Part shown: piece after piece, positions 10,307-24,361 of the stretch
How the letters are laid out: each line of letters starts with the position of its first letter
Position numbering within the stretch: the first letter of the stretch is position 1
Assembly: GCA_029706075.1 (NCBI GenBank)
Contig: JAINUG010000011.1
Location: forward strand, 2,974,501 to 3,038,500
DNA length: 64,000 nucleotides
Direction of reading: 5' to 3'
Source of the DNA: Aldrovandia affinis
Taxonomy: Eukaryota; Chordata; Actinopteri; Notacanthiformes; Halosauridae
Program-made: the position numbers and the translations under genes
The notes under the pieces: model-generated
Database searches by the model: none
What the model saw: only the letters and a program-made list of their open reading frames with translations
Told to the model about the DNA's origin: nothing

Positions 10307-12880
10307 TCAGCTGTGTTGAGCATGGAAACACAGCTGAATATATACAGATAACATAGTGCTCCAGACACTTTTTTCCTTGCTGTCTCTCAGCACTCAAAAG
10401 TTCAATGCCTGCTCATCTGTTATCCAGGGCAGCTTCTGAACACTCAGCTCCCAGTATGTTCAGTCCATCTGCTGGAGAATCTTCCTTCATTTTTTTGCAG
10501 TCTCCATGGCTTTTCCTACCGGCCCCTGAAGCTTACTTTTGGTCAATCTCTAGCTGCTCTCCCAATTACCAGTTCGAGCTGTTCAATTGGTCTGGTTCTC
10601 GGGTCTGGTTCTCGGAAGCCCACTTTGACTGGGGCCCAGCTTCAGAGAGGGAACATGAACCACTAAAGCCTACATGAAGCCTCACTCTGTGGGAGAACCA
10701 TTTCAAAAAGTTAGAAAAAAACCCCATATAAAACAATGGATTGTGGGATTCCATATAAAACATGCTCGAGGGAGAAGTTGCCCATAAGCACTGGCACAGA
10801 ACCAGCGAACTCTACCCAAATCCTAACCTTAACTAATAGGAAGGAATATGCAAAACTGACTTCAGACCAGCGCTTACGGGCAACTTCATAAAACATTAGG
10901 AGATTCGCACACATAGAAAAGAGCCGCACAACATGGGACAGCCCACCAGATGTTTCAGAGTGTCTGTGAAAGTAATGAGGGTTATATTCATTCACTGCCC
11001 CAGTGAGAGAAAAGGATTCTCCAACAGTGCATTAGCAGAGGTGGCTAACTTCACCGGCAGTCGACAGACAGCCGGTGCTTCCGACGGAAACCCAGCCAGG
11101 CAGACCTTGGGAATTTCTAAATATTCATGCTTTTTTTCTCCATCCCTTCTTTGAAAAAAAATTCCCTCATCTATGAAGAATAGGATTTGGCATTGTGACT
11201 TTGGGGGGTGGAGGGGGGCCTTTGGTGGGGTGGGGTGTCAAAAAGGAATGACTCTGGGGGGTAAAAAAAGAAATAGTCTCCTTTTAATGTATTCTTTTAA
11301 AGGAATCAGCGCAGCGGCACAGAAAAAAAGAGGTGAATTTATCACTCCATCAAACACGGGAAGCTTTGTGAAGAGAAGCCTGTGCAAATTGCCTTGCACT
11401 GACAATAGCAGCTCCACAGATGGATACCTCTCTCTGATTTTGATATTGAAAAACTTTCTGAGGCAGGGTAATTTCAATCCATTAACGAGCTGCACTTTCC
11501 CTCAATTTTACACCCTTCAACCCCCCGCTAGAAGATTTGGTGGAGGGGGGCTGAGGTATTCTTCTCACCACGGTCAACACCAAAAACAGGTCAAAGTAGT
11601 ACATTTGAGTGCATTTTCAGTACATCCCATGGTTAACATTCATTCCAATAAACAGGAGCTATACAAAGCAGGGTCTACCTTGATTGCCACTCAGACACCC
11701 CCCATCACCCCACACCCCAGGTCTTTTGAATGACTAAATCACCAGCAGAGAAGCACTAGTAGCAGTGCCTATGATTGACAGCAGACTGAAAGTTCAGAGG
11801 CATTGGGAGGATAACAGGCATCACCTCAGCACACCTGCACCCCCACCACTCAATCACACTCTCAAGGCCAAAGGGCCAGAGCACATGGACCACATTAATC
11901 TCTGACAGCACTGATGCAGTTTTCTCAGCCAATGAAAGAGCACTCCATGTGAACTCATTAGCAGATCTTCTCAGATTTTGGGTGGGGGTCACGATTGGGG
12001 GTGGGAGGTGGGGGAAGTTGTTTTAAAAAAGAATTAGCACAGCAAAGAGAGACTAATGAGTTTTGCTTGTGTGTGTGCGCATATGTGTGTGTGTTTGCAT
12101 GCATATGTGTATGAGAGAGAGAGAGAGAGAGTGAAAAGCACAAACACAATCCATGGGATTGGGAGTGAAGAGTAGGGGGGTGGGATGGAGACAGAGAGAG
12201 AGAGAGAGGTTGTTATCATGCAGTCGTCAGGGAAACGGTAACGTCCCCCCTGCCTGATTTGAAATGCAGGCATATTAACGGTCTGCCTGTCTCTGAAAAG
12301 GTCAGAGGGAGACGCGGGGAGCCGAGGAGAGAAGCTGGGAGACGTTAACTTCAGCTTCCTTTCTGTGAGTTTCAATCATTTCCGCCGGCTCTTAATTGGC
12401 CCCAGGGGAGGATCAGAGGAAGAAAGGGAGAGGAGGGGGGGCCTTAATGGGACATCATGCTGCCTTGACATTTTAATTAAGACTTTCCGATTAGTATGCG
12501 GAAAGTTAGGGGGGGTGTGGGGAACTGGGTGTAGGTGGGGGGGAGGGAGGGGTGGTGGTGCAGGGAGCGGAAACACAAATGTCATTGCTTGTTTTCTCCC
12601 CCTACCTCTTATTTACAAAGGCAATTACTGCAACCCCAAATACATCCCATTATCATAATACCTTTGATTGTCCATTGAAGAACATGGATAATAGACTGCA
12701 GAGGAGAGGACACAGGGCTATTGCTTTGAATGGAATATCCATTGAAGGGACAGCAGACAAGCGCAGGTGGTTCTGAAAAATAATCACGCAGGTTTTACGT
12801 TCACATGTCAGGTGTTCTCCCTCTCTGGAGGGTCAGAGCTTGTGTTTTTCTAGGTCTCCCTTAGGCTGGGCTGTGTGGAT
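10307..12880. other. Unassigned high-complexity noncoding stretch
   Basis: No gene or recognised transposon. The part from about 12230 to 12780 is non-repetitive and contains homeodomain-type cores such as TTTTAATTAAG and CCGATTAG, so it could be regulatory DNA, but this is only a guess without cross-species comparison. G-rich runs occur near 11205, 11540 and 12510-12560. Confidence 0.5.
12068..12132. repeat. GT/GA low-complexity tract
   Basis: Interrupted GT repeats pass into an uninterrupted GA run. A second, shorter GA run lies at about 12190-12209. Confidence 0.9.
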
Positions 12881-12884
12881 GACC

Positions 12885-13462
12885 ATTTTGGGAATGGACT
12901 GGTTCATTTAACAACAGTAATGGAGGTGACAATATTGGGATGAGACCGGTCCATTTATTAACAGTTATGGGGTGCGAATTGAGAGATTCAAGAACTTTAT
13001 AAAGCATCATTGTACAATTGAGTGCTGTATGGCACAAGAAAGTGGATTATATGAGTATCAGGAAAGATGGGATGCAATTAGAGTGGCAGAGGGTTGGGAA
13101 TAATAATAATAATAAAAGAATAGAAAAAGAAAAAAAGAAGGTAAAGAAGAGAGAAAAAAAGGAAAAAAGGAAAGAAGAAAGAAAAAAATAGAAATGAAGT
13201 ACAATTATGAAATAATAAAGTAAATAACGTTTTTTTAATGTAAATAATAAAGTTGTCCTCCTGAAGAGGGGGGGTGGAGGTGGGTAATAAAAAATAAAAA
13301 AAATAAAAAAATAGTTATGGGGTGAAAATATTGAGACCAGACTGGCCCACTTATTAACTACTGTCAGGGTGACGATGCTGGGACTGGACAGGTCATCTTA
13401 TTAACAGTTATGGGTGCGGCCATATTGAGACCAGACCAGTCCACTTATTAGCAGTATTTAAA
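12885..13462. repeat. Minisatellite of about 56 bp, interrupted
   Basis: A unit of the form TTATTAACAGTTATGGGGTG followed by ATATTGAGACCAGACTGGCCCAC occurs about 1.7 times at 12885-12980 and about 2.7 times at 13312-13462. The two blocks are separated by unrelated sequence including a polypurine tract, as if an array had been split by an insertion or expansion. Confidence 0.75.
13102..13195. repeat. Polypurine tract
   Basis: Nearly 95 bp of A and G on the plus strand with almost no pyrimidines after a short AAT run. Such mirror-rich purine tracts can form triplex DNA. Confidence 0.85.
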
Positions 13463-13920
13463 TAACTGCAGTGGTGGCTCGTGAGCTTGAAGTTAGGAAG
13501 ATTGTATGCATTCCTATAAACTGCTGTGCTAAAGTTATTTGTATTATTTTACATGAGTATCTGTTTTAAATACAGATCACTCATCTGCTCTTTCAAGTTG
13601 ATTGCATATAAAGTGGTGCCCAGCTTTTGTGTACCTCACATTGATTTTAATTAAATAATTTTGTTATGGGAAATTGATTGGAGATTGGTTTCACCTTTGC
13701 TCCTATTGTTTACTTTGTTCTTCTTGTTGTTATCTACATCCAGATGGGTGCTACACATTGGGGGTGGGTGGGATTAGTTTCCCCCTTGACTGGGAAGCAT
13801 TTGGAGAGAAAAGTGGTATTGGTATATAAATGCAATCCATTATTACGATCATTAACCCAATATATTTTTACTTAACCTACCAAGCTGGAATGGCTGATTA
13901 CTTCACATCAATGTAATTTA
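13463..13920. other. Unassigned noncoding stretch
   Basis: Nothing recognisable. The Tc1-type terminus begins immediately to its right. Confidence 0.6.
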
Positions 13921-14255
13921 TACAGTGGATATAAAAAGTATTCACCCCCTTTGGCATTTTTTGCTGGAATCAAAATGGATTTAATTGGGATTTATTGTCA
14001 CTGATCAACACAAAATACTATATAATGACAAATAAAAAACAACAACTCTAAAGCTTAGTTGATTACTATTAAAAAAACTGACAAAAAGCAGAGCTTTAAC
14101 ATTTTGTCTTTATAGTGTTTTATGGGATTTGTGAACATATTGGGGGGTATCTTTGATCATTCCTCCATACAGAATCTTTCAAGGTCCTGCAGATCTGGTC
14201 TGTGCTTGTGGACTGCCCACTTCAATTCAAACCACACATTTCCAAACCAATATAT
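13921..14255. mobile_element. Tc1-like element fragment (terminal region)
   Basis: TACAGTGGATATAAAAAGTA followed by TTCACCCCCTTTGG and an AATTGGGATTTATTGTCACTGATCAACACAAAATAC block is the terminal and subterminal sequence of a fish Tc1-like family. The same blocks bound the copies at 21469 and 43660. No transposase domain is present and no right end was found, so this is a remnant. Confidence 0.7.
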
Positions 14256-14264
14256 ATATTATAT

Positions 14265-14444
14265 ACACTACCAGTCAAAAGTTTTAGAACACCCCATTTT
14301 TCCACTTTTTACTGAAATTTAAGCAGTTCAAGTCCAGTGAATAACCTGAAATGGTACAAAGGTAAGCGGTAAACTGCCAGAGGTTTTAAAAAAAGTTTAG
14401 GTTACCAAAAATGGGGGTGTTCTAAAACTTTTGACTGGTAGTGT
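14265..14444. mobile_element. 180-bp Tc1-type MITE
   Basis: A terminal repeat ACACTACCAGTCAAAAGTTT and its reverse complement bound a 180-bp element embedded in TA-rich sequence, consistent with a TA target. The inner part (TTTTTACTGAAATTTAAGCAG and on) is shared with the larger element at 63602, so this is a deletion derivative of that family. Confidence 0.88.
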
Positions 14445-15929
14445 ATATATATATGTAGGACGAAGTAAGAGTTTCTCATAAGTATCCACTGAATTCCAGT
14501 GACATAATTTGTTCTACCATACATTGGAGAAAGAATTATGTTACTACAGATAAATTCTGCTGTGAATTAAGCAATGACAGGTGTCCACTGAAACTGAAAT
14601 GCCCTGTGCCTTGTCACCCCCTGTCCATTCTCCAGTATCCTGACGCACAATTCTTTTACCTCTTCCGCTTGCCCTCTCACTCTCTTCGACACCCACATAC
14701 ACTCTTACCTTTCGGCACAATTGCCATTTACTGTCCTGGAGATTACTGCTGGGCTTCAGACACTGGGCTTAATAGACTGCTTGGGCCCCTACTCTGTCAG
14801 ATCCCATCTTGAGCTTTGGAAAGAGAAGTTGCTATTGATCCAGCTGATAGCTACTTTATCTCTGTCTGTACACCCCTCTCCACCCAAGCCCCCAAAAAAA
14901 CTGACCAATGTTACCTGGTACTATATTCTTTTCCCACCGGTTAATCGAACAAACATTTTATAACAAGCATACAGTAAAAAACATAGAATTTGTGCGGATA
15001 AGACCTTAAACCAAGGTCTTGATCCACTCTGGTCAATAAATATCCCATAGTACATATTGCAAAGAGTAGGGGGTTCTCCAGTGTACTGCAACACTTGTAG
15101 ATGCCCAGGTGTTTATTAACTTTACCCACAGAACACAAGACCGGCGCTTTATTAGAGACCGGCGCTTATTCTGTCTGATGCTGCTGTAGCTTGAACCTAG
15201 AAATGACAGAGCTGAATACTGTTCACTGTGATCGACTCTACCAGTATACACATTAAAATAAGACAATCAAAACAGGATTCAAATATATAATATAATTTAT
15301 TGTTGTTTGATAAGGTACTGTATACAAAAAAAAAAAGAAAAAAAGGTAAAATCAGCTACTTATGGTCGCTAAATTCCTGATGATTCATACCTAATGCAAT
15401 CAACAGAATGGACATACTTTTACCGGGAATCTTGAATTTGAAAAATAACATAATCTTACTCTCAATATTGTTAACAGAATTTATGAAATGCTGACAGTAA
15501 CATAACATATGTAACATAACAGTAACAACATTACTAAGCAGTGTACACAGTTCTTAGTAGAACACAGAGTACGGCAGCCGGAGGTACCGTAGTACAGTCT
15601 GTGATTGGTAGTTTTCCAGCTTAGCTAAGGAAGCTGTGGTGCTACTGAGATCAATGTAACATTACTCACTCATCATTATCATCATCAACAACCAGTTTGT
15701 TTGTCTCTAGCTTGTCCTCATTCTTGTGAACAGTTTCCAATTGAAAGATATATTCCACCCAAAAATCATGATTTACTTCTTACTTTAGGTGTTGTTAATC
15801 CATCCATAGTTTTGTAACATTCAGTAACATTCTGCTTATTTACCTTTCAGTGTGAGCCGTAAGCATCCAAATGCCAAATATAAATTCAATATCAATGGAG
15901 GTAAGGTTACCCTCCCTTCACTGTATAAA
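14445..15929. other. Unassigned noncoding stretch
   Basis: No gene or recognised element. A poly-A/purine run lies near 15326-15345. The frames around 14606-14963 show no domain. Confidence 0.55.
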
Positions 15930-16869
15930 TGCAATTAAATTAAATTAAATTAAATTAAATTAAATTAAATGTTATTTGTATAGCAGTTTTTACAGAGAAC
16001 AATCACAAAGGCACTTTATAGAATACAGAAGAAAAGAAAGCAAGAAAATACCAGGCCTGAACCCCCAAAAAGCAGAAATTGAGGCAAAAACCTCCCAAGT
16101 GGGAAGAGAAAAAACACTCCACCAACAGTGGCAAGAAAAAACTGCCCAGTGGGAAGAAATCTCAGGAGGAATCCATCTTAGTGAGGGAGCCCATCCTCTG
16201 ATGGATGGCCCGGGTATCAGTAGTGGTAGTGGTTGCTAAATTTCCTTAGAAGGGAAGGTCTAACATGCAAAGAATTCACCCAGGCCAACATTGTGCCTCA
16301 CGGTCTGGACAGGAGGCCGGTGTTGGAGTAGTCTAGTCTCAGGGTGATAGAAGTGACAGAAGCCCTAGGGAAGAGAACAAAACAGTAGTTAGGAGTCAGA
16401 ATAATATAAGGTTATGTAGGTACATGGAGAGGCCAGTGTAACATGGGACAGCCCCAACAGTGTATGCTATGGCAGCTTATCTAAAATATGAGCAGAAAGG
16501 GGGTGTATGAACCATGAGAGTGGACTAGGACTGGCAGCTTCATAATACAGCATAGAACCCTGAGCATTCCCATACAGTGATAGGACAGCTCTATGGTCTC
16601 AATCCAGTCTTGCTACTCAACTTTAACTATAGTATTGACTAAAAAGGTAGGTTTTTAACCTATACATAAAATTTAACCTTTGCCTCCCATTGTGGTTTTT
16701 GTTATTCTTGAAATTTTCAGATAGCCAGCATCTTGTTAACGGATACATCGCTATGGAGTATAAGGGATGAGTAGCTCACTAAGATATTCTAGAGCAATTT
16801 AATGCCTTGTAGTTTAGGAGAAGAACCTTGTAGTCAATTCTGAATTTAACGGGCAACAAATGAAGCACA

Positions 16870-18120
16870 GGATTAATATGCTCGCATTTCTTAGTTCTAG
16901 TGAGTACCCTAGGAGCTGCATTCTGTATCAATTGGAAACTTCTAAAGGAAGAGTTAGTGCAGCCTCATAATAAAGCATTACAGTAATCTAGTCTTAATGT
17001 TATAAAAGGATGAATCATTTTTTCAGCATCATACTTGGATAATATCTTCCTTAATTTTGATATACAGTATTCCTGAGGTGAAAGAAAGCCACTCTTGATG
17101 ATCGTGATATTATTAATGTGAGTCTGAAATGAAAGATCCGAGTCAATAGTCACACCAAGGTTTTTAACAGCTGCAGAGATTGAGATTGAGAGCCTACTAC
17201 CAATATCTCTGTCTTATCCTAGTTCAAAGGGAGGATATTTGGGATCATCCAGGTTTTTAGCATATCTTTGAGACAGGCCTCTAGTTTAATGAGTTGGACT
17301 GTTTGACAGCAAGAAGAGCAAAGGACCCAGTACCAATCCTTGTGGTACTTAATAGCTAACCATAGAACACTGGGAAAAACATCATTTATACTCACAAATT
17401 GATATCTACTGGTGAGATAGGAATTAAACCACAAAGGCGCTTGACCAGCAAGACCAACTGATTCAATTGAATTCTAATCTATGAGAATATGGTGGTCTAT
17501 TGCAGTGGTTCTCAACCTTTTTTGTGCTCTGTACCACTAAAATATTTTCAACAATCCCCAAGTACCCCCTACCCATAATATATATATAGGCCTATATATA
17601 CATATATAGGCCTATATATACCTATATATACATATATATATAGGCATATACCTCACGTGTAAGCAGCCAACACAGATATTTTGATTTAAAAAAAAACATT
17701 TTATTAAGATTCACCATTAATAATTACAAAAGATATTTTGATAAATAAAAAATTATAATTTAAGATTCATCATTAATAATTACAAAACAAAGCCAGCAAA
17801 TCTGCAGGAAATAAGAGCCCAGGGTCTGGCATCTAACATTTCAACTTGAAATGCTTTTCACCAACAAAATACAATTAATTTATATTTATTTTGAGGTTTC
17901 AAAAAACATTTCCAAGTACCCCCTGCAATTCCCCCACGTACCACTAGGGGTACGCGTACCCCCGGTTGAGAAACAATGGTCTATTGTGTCAATGGCAGTA
18001 CTTAAGTCAAGGAGTACAAGTGTGGAGGTACAGCCTTGGTCAGAGGAAAGTAGCAAATCACTCACTACTTTGACAAGTGCTGTTCAGTGCTATGTTGCTT
18101 TCTAAACCCAGATTGAAACA
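16870..18120 (-). pseudogene. LINE reverse transcriptase remnant
   Basis: Minus-strand frames carry RT family landmarks. Across the hAT insertion the segment reads LSTAIDTIDHHILI, the early palm motif. Further down, DSDLSFQTHINNI and ITLRLDYCNALL belong to the thumb region, and LIQNAAPRVLTRTKK follows. The intact FADD box is not visible in one continuous frame. Frameshifts separate the pieces, and the hAT element at 17503-17978 splits the palm. Confidence 0.75.
17503..17978. mobile_element. hAT MITE, 476 bp, with 8-bp target duplication
   Basis: Ends are CAGTGGTTCTCAACC on the left and the complement of CATTGTTTCTCAACC on the right. A perfect GTCTATTG duplication lies at 17495-17502 and 17979-17986. 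Ends of this kind with 8-bp duplications define hAT elements. Removing the element and one duplication restores the LINE RT frame. The interior has TATATAGGCC repeats and no transposase. Confidence 0.95.
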
Positions 18121-18723
18121 CCTCACACACATTATTGGCCTGTAAGAAGATAGAAAGCTGTTGAGCAAGACATTTCTCAAGAACCTTTGATAAGAACGGA
18201 GGGCATTTAGTTGTCTCCTAGACATCATTCCTCATGTCTTGGAGACAACTCTGCATGCATAATCTTGCCAAAGTCTGGAGTAGTAGCCTCTATTTTTTCT
18301 GAATCCTGTAATTGTTTCACTGAAGAAATTCGAGAAGTCGTCACTACTAAATGACAATGGAATTAAAGGGTCAATTGCTGCTTGATTATTAGTTATCTTA
18401 GCAACAGTTATGAAGACACATCTAGGATTATTCTTATTCTCTTCAATAAGTTTAGATAAGTATGATGACCTAACTGTTGAAAGAGCACGCTTATAAGCAT
18501 CTAGACTTCCTTTCCAGGCTAAGTAGAATACCTGGAATTTAGTGGAGCACCATTTGCATTCCAGTTGTCAAGAGGTCTGTTTAAGAACCTGAGTGTGGTC
18601 AGTATACTAAGGGGCAAGCCTCATCTCACTAGATTTTTTTTTTAGTGGGGCAACTACATCAAGTGTTTTGTGTAAGGCTGTAGGTTATGAAGGTGAATTA
18701 TGAGGGTGAATTACAACACTACT

Positions 18724-18869
18724 CAAGGCCGAAACGACCATATATATTGGGGGGGACACATCCCCCCCAATATTCAGATATGCTCAAAATGTCCCCCCAA
18801 TATATAGCCTAGCTGATATTAAAAAAAGATTTGGTCCCCCCCAATGTTGACTCCATGGTTACGGCCTTG
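18724..18869. mobile_element. hAT-type MITE, 146 bp, with 8-bp target duplication
   Basis: Ends CAAGGCCGAAACGACC and, on the right, the complement of CAAGGCCGTAACCATGG. A perfect ACACTACT duplication lies at 18716-18723 and 18870-18877. The interior contains a near-palindrome of G and C runs around 18750-18770. It is noncoding and lies inside the minus-strand LINE. Confidence 0.93.
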
Positions 18870-18879
18870 ACACTACTAA

Positions 18880-19360
18880 CATCAAAACCATGACTTAAGA
18901 CAAGGTCTATAGTGTGATTATGGTTATTTGTGTCCAATGACCAATTCATTCCAAAATATTTACAAAATATGTAAAGGAATCGTTTTCATTTTCAAAATGC
19001 AGGTTAAAGTCACTTGATATCAACACTTACAGCTAAATTAGAAAGAAAGTCAATCAACTAATGAACAAAGCTAGAGTATGGACCAGGAGGCCTATAAACT
19101 GTTGCAATATTGTTCTAAGCTTTAGGGTGGAGCGAACAGAGGATGTGGTGTTGCTGTGATTTTGTGGATTTTGACTATATAAGTAACCAGGGGGAGAGGA
19201 CTCATTTAAATCAAAGTTTTCATCTGTTTTAAGACAGGTTTTAGTAAGACTTAATATACCAATATTATAATCAGTGATTAGTTGCCACAAGAGCTGCCTT
19301 AGAATTTAAAGATTTTATATTTAATAATCCAAATTTCAAATTGGGTGGCAATAGTGGAGG
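18880..19360 (-). pseudogene. LINE endonuclease remnant
   Basis: The minus strand reads LKFGLLNIKSLNSKAALV and then DYNIGILSLTKTCLKTDE, the N-terminal motifs of an APE-type endonuclease. The usual ETW is changed to KTC. The frame continues with a Pro-Gly-Tyr loop before breaking. A 146-bp hAT MITE lies just downstream at 18724-18869. Confidence 0.75.
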
Positions 19361-19456
19361 CAATACAATATTATTCTTGTTTTGTTGTTGTTGTTGTTGC
19401 CTCAGTGGGCTATTTTTTAAATATCTATTGTGATGCTTCAGCTGACCCACATTGCT

Positions 19457-19665
19457 ACAGCACCACGGACAGCAGGACCAAACACTGAAGTGCTTCAGAA
19501 CCACAGATAGCAGGACCAAACACTGACGTTCCAGCACCATGGACAGCAGGACCTACACACCGAACTGCATCAGCACCATGGACAACAGGACCTACACACT
19601 GAAGTGCTTCAGAACCACAGATAGCAGGACCAAACACTGAAGTTCCAGCACCATGGACAGTGCTG
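19457..19665 (-). repeat. 43-bp minisatellite at the head of the LINE
   Basis: About five units carry CAGCACCATGGACAGCAGGA or the related CAGAACCACAGATAGCAGGA, alternating so that a two-unit higher-order repeat is visible. It lies immediately upstream of the minus-strand endonuclease, where a LINE 5' untranslated region would be. Confidence 0.85.
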
Positions 19666-20395
19666 CTCTTCACTGCTGCAGGACTATGGGCAAAAGCCAG
19701 TCATGGCAGCAACTCACACTTACAGCCTCTGGTGTAAGACTCTGATGTACAGTACCTCAAAATGTGTAGTGCTCTTACATGGTATACATGACTACTACTT
19801 TGAACCAATCATAGTGTTGTGCTATGGAGAGAAAAGTCTTCTGGTTGGTTCATATGGGTCAGTGGTTGACAACAAATGATAATTCTCCCTGCCTTATTTT
19901 GTTGTCCAGCAGCACAACTACATGAGTTGCCCATGGCACGTAAAGGCCTTAGCCTGTGTTTTGTTTAAGGTTAATTTAATTTAAGGTTAATTTATCATAA
20001 TGAATCCATAATTTCTAATACTGTATTTCCATGTTGTTAGGCTGGAGAGTTTGTTTTGTTTTTTGCTGCCCAATGACCCATTTGGGCAATCAAAATGAAA
20101 GTCCCCATATTGTAGTTTTGCTACCAAATTTGCATCTACCTGCTTTAGTTCCTCTTCTTGTCCATTCACAGATACCAGTATGCTGCATTATATCACTTCT
20201 TTATAGACCATTCCTAAGGATGTGTACTGCCAAAATGTGTTATGTCACTTTGAAAATAAACTTTTTACATGACATTTGATGTCTTCCTTCATAAACCATG
20301 TCGCTCACATATGATTGACTTCAAAGACATATTGTCATGTTAATGAAGGTGTGTTCAACAATCAATACTTTGTTTTTCTTTTTTTGTAATTCATT
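19666..20395. other. Unassigned noncoding stretch
   Basis: No gene or recognised element. A tandem AATTTAAGGTT pair lies near 19970-19995. Confidence 0.6.
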
Positions 20396-20555
20396 TGATA
20401 TATATACGCCATTTAGCAGACGCTTTTTATCCAAAGCGACTTACAGTAGTGAATGCATACATTTTCAGTATACGTATGTGGCCCCAGTGGGGATTGAACC
20501 CACAACCTAAGCATTGCCAACGCTGTGCTCTACCAACTGAGCCACAGAGAACCAC
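20396..20555 (-). mobile_element. tRNA-derived SINE, minus strand, with L2-type tail
   Basis: On the minus strand the head has a perfect Pol III A box TGGCTCAGTTGG (20533-20544) and a B box GGTTCAATCCC (20490-20500) at tRNA-like spacing. The body ends with GTAAGTCGCTTTGGATAAA and AGCGTCTGCTAAATGG, the tail also seen on the LINE ending at 32078. The tRNA part lacks a clean acceptor stem, so it is a SINE head, not a tRNA gene. Confidence 0.9.
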
Positions 20556-21468
20556 TTTGACAGTGAATCAGTGTGTAGTGTGGCTCAAAAGGTTGAAGGT
20601 TTCATTACTTTCATTATATCTCCAAACATGATATGCAAGCACTAAAACAGACACTCCAAGCGATGTCCTTGTTAGTAATCTGCCAAATCTTTGGTGTGAT
20701 TGTACAAAAAAAGCTCAGCTATTGCCTTCATCATGAACGGCCATGACACAACAGTAGAGTACAAGAAAAATGATAATCGTTTCCTGAAGAGTGCAACTCT
20801 CCCCAATATTAGTGCATGTGTTATCCTAATTTCAACCAACAGAATAAGTTAAAATACATGTACCTACCACTGTCCCAGTGTCAGTTTATGGCATATACAG
20901 TAAAAATATTCCACAAAGTGATGTTCAATGACTTTGGCATCAAACAGTTAACAGGTCTCCTGACAACATGCACCACGTTTTTTTTTGTGTGTGTTGCCCT
21001 AACGAACTGTTTGTTTTGACAAAGCTCTTATTAAAGATCTCCAGGGGACAGGAGGAGCTGATTAACGCTCCCCTGATTTTCATTCCCGCCTGCCAACTCA
21101 CTTCTGTGCTGTTTTCCGTTTCTGTGGTGACTTTGAGAGCTCAGAGAGCTGTTTGGAAGATTACTCTGGAGATGAACTCTCATTAAAAGGTTGCTCATTT
21201 ACATGCTCGGGTAGAACAAAGTAGGATTCCATTTTTTAAAATCAGAGAATAGGCTCTATCATCAGCTTAAAAAAACTCTAGGAACATTCAGTCATGTCTT
21301 GCTTCCAATGCATTAAACATGGTTAACAAAATTACAGACTCAAGGATCACGAAGGTGAATAACTACAATGTTTAATCATGTTGAGAGTAGAATGTGTACT
21401 AATATGGAATCCATTAAGGTAATCTTGCAGTGAAAAAAGATAGGTCTGTAATGTTCCTCTGTTTCAGT
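20556..21468. other. Unassigned noncoding stretch
   Basis: No gene or recognised element. The part at 21010-21190 is non-repetitive and A/T-balanced, a possible but unproven regulatory segment. Confidence 0.55.
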
Positions 21469-21799
21469 ATACAGTGGGTATAAAAGTATTCACCACCTTT
21501 GGTATTTTACACATTTGATTTTCTTACTTCAAGGAATCAAAATGGGTTTATTTGGGATTTCTTGCCACTAATCAACACAAAATACTCCATAATGTCAAAA
21601 AAATATTTTTTTAAATTAATTAATTACAAATAAAAAGCAGACAATAATCGATTGCATAGGTATTCACCCCTTTTTCTAAGAGACACCTAAATAAACTATT
21701 GCAATCAATTGTCTTCAGAGGTCATATCATTATGTCCACCTGTGTACAATTAAGCCGTTTCAAATTATTTCAAATTAAATACACCTGTCTGTGAGAGGT

Positions 21800-23340
<1,541 letters not shown>

Positions 23341-23540
23341 ATGTGCAAAAGTGGTAGAGACTGAGCCAAATACACTCACAGCTGTAATTGCAGGTAAAGG
23401 TGCTTCTACCAAGTCTTAAGTCAACGGGGGTGAATACTTATGGAGAGCTTAGGTCTTCCACAACTGTTCTCCACTGCTTTTTTTTAAACTTTTGAGATAC
23501 TTAAAATATTGCAATACTTTCTGTAGGAAAAACATTTAAA

Positions 23541-24360
23541 TAAGCCAATTAAGGGACTACCTAAAACCAACTAATGATGAGCCAATTGAAAAGAAGACAT
23601 GGCCACTCAGCAAATGTCAGGCAGATGCAAACAGGAGCAGTTAATAGCCTTTGTAAACATCCAGAATCTTTCAAAGTAGATAGTAATGCTGGGCTTTTCC
23701 AATGATTACCTCTGCCAGATGGAAAAGCTGTAATCATCCTTCATTAGTATGTCAATATGCGTAACAATAACATAACACAATTGACTAACACAACAATACT
23801 GAAAAACTATGCTAAATGCATGACCAGTAACATTTAGAACAAGCACTGTGTGCATCCTCGCCTAAAACAAACCTGACTTACAAAAGTCTTATCTCTGATG
23901 GAGAAAACGTGGATCCCTCTTTGTTTATAACAATGGTACTGATGGATCCTTATTTTTTTATAACAGTGGTACTATGGATCTCTCAGTGTTCTCTTAATGG
24001 CCCTGTAGGGGAGCTGAAATGTCTACTGTGTGTTCTACTTCTAAATTCACCACTACATTTATTGCCTGAGACAGATTCCCCACATAAGTAGTTCAACTAA
24101 CATGTCTATCTTCCCCAAACCCCAACGTAGCAATGTCTGGTGTCACCTCAATACTCATAATGAGAGAATAATTTCAATGATAACATTGAAAATATGTATT
24201 GTGTTAGTAAGTGAGCCAAAATAAAAATATTTTTAAAAGGTTCAAACCCCGTAAATTAATCATGCATAGGCTAGGAAGGAATCCCCCCTTCCCCCCCTCC
24301 TTCAAACACTTAAAGTGTGGCCTGTTGATGGCTTAGGAGGCCTTCATAGATACTTCTAAT
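23541..24360. other. Unassigned noncoding stretch
   Basis: No gene or recognised element. C-rich runs occur near 24287-24300. Confidence 0.55.
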
Positions 24361-24361
24361 T

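Larger units (their letters stand above)
15930..19455 (-). mobile_element. L2-type LINE, minus strand, with EN and RT remnants
   Basis: Read on the minus strand, an APE-type endonuclease remnant (19360 down to about 18880) is followed by reverse transcriptase (about 18120 to 16870), a 3' untranslated region and an AATTT-repeat tail at 15930-15968. The order EN then RT and the pentanucleotide tail fit an L2-group non-LTR retrotransposon, and the copy is close to full length. Several frameshifts and stops make it inactive. Two hAT elements sit inside it at 17503 and 18724, and a minisatellite precedes its endonuclease. Confidence 0.8.

Noticed and set aside
11173..11733. 186-codon open frame
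   Set aside because: It has no domain, signal or family resemblance, begins in G-rich low-complexity sequence, and lacks plausible splice context.
20490..20544. Possible tRNA gene (good A and B boxes)
   Set aside because: There is no proper acceptor stem or CCA-adjacent end, and it is fused to a LINE-type tail, so it is a SINE head. The same applies to the tRNA-like heads at 34593, 36066 and 45784.
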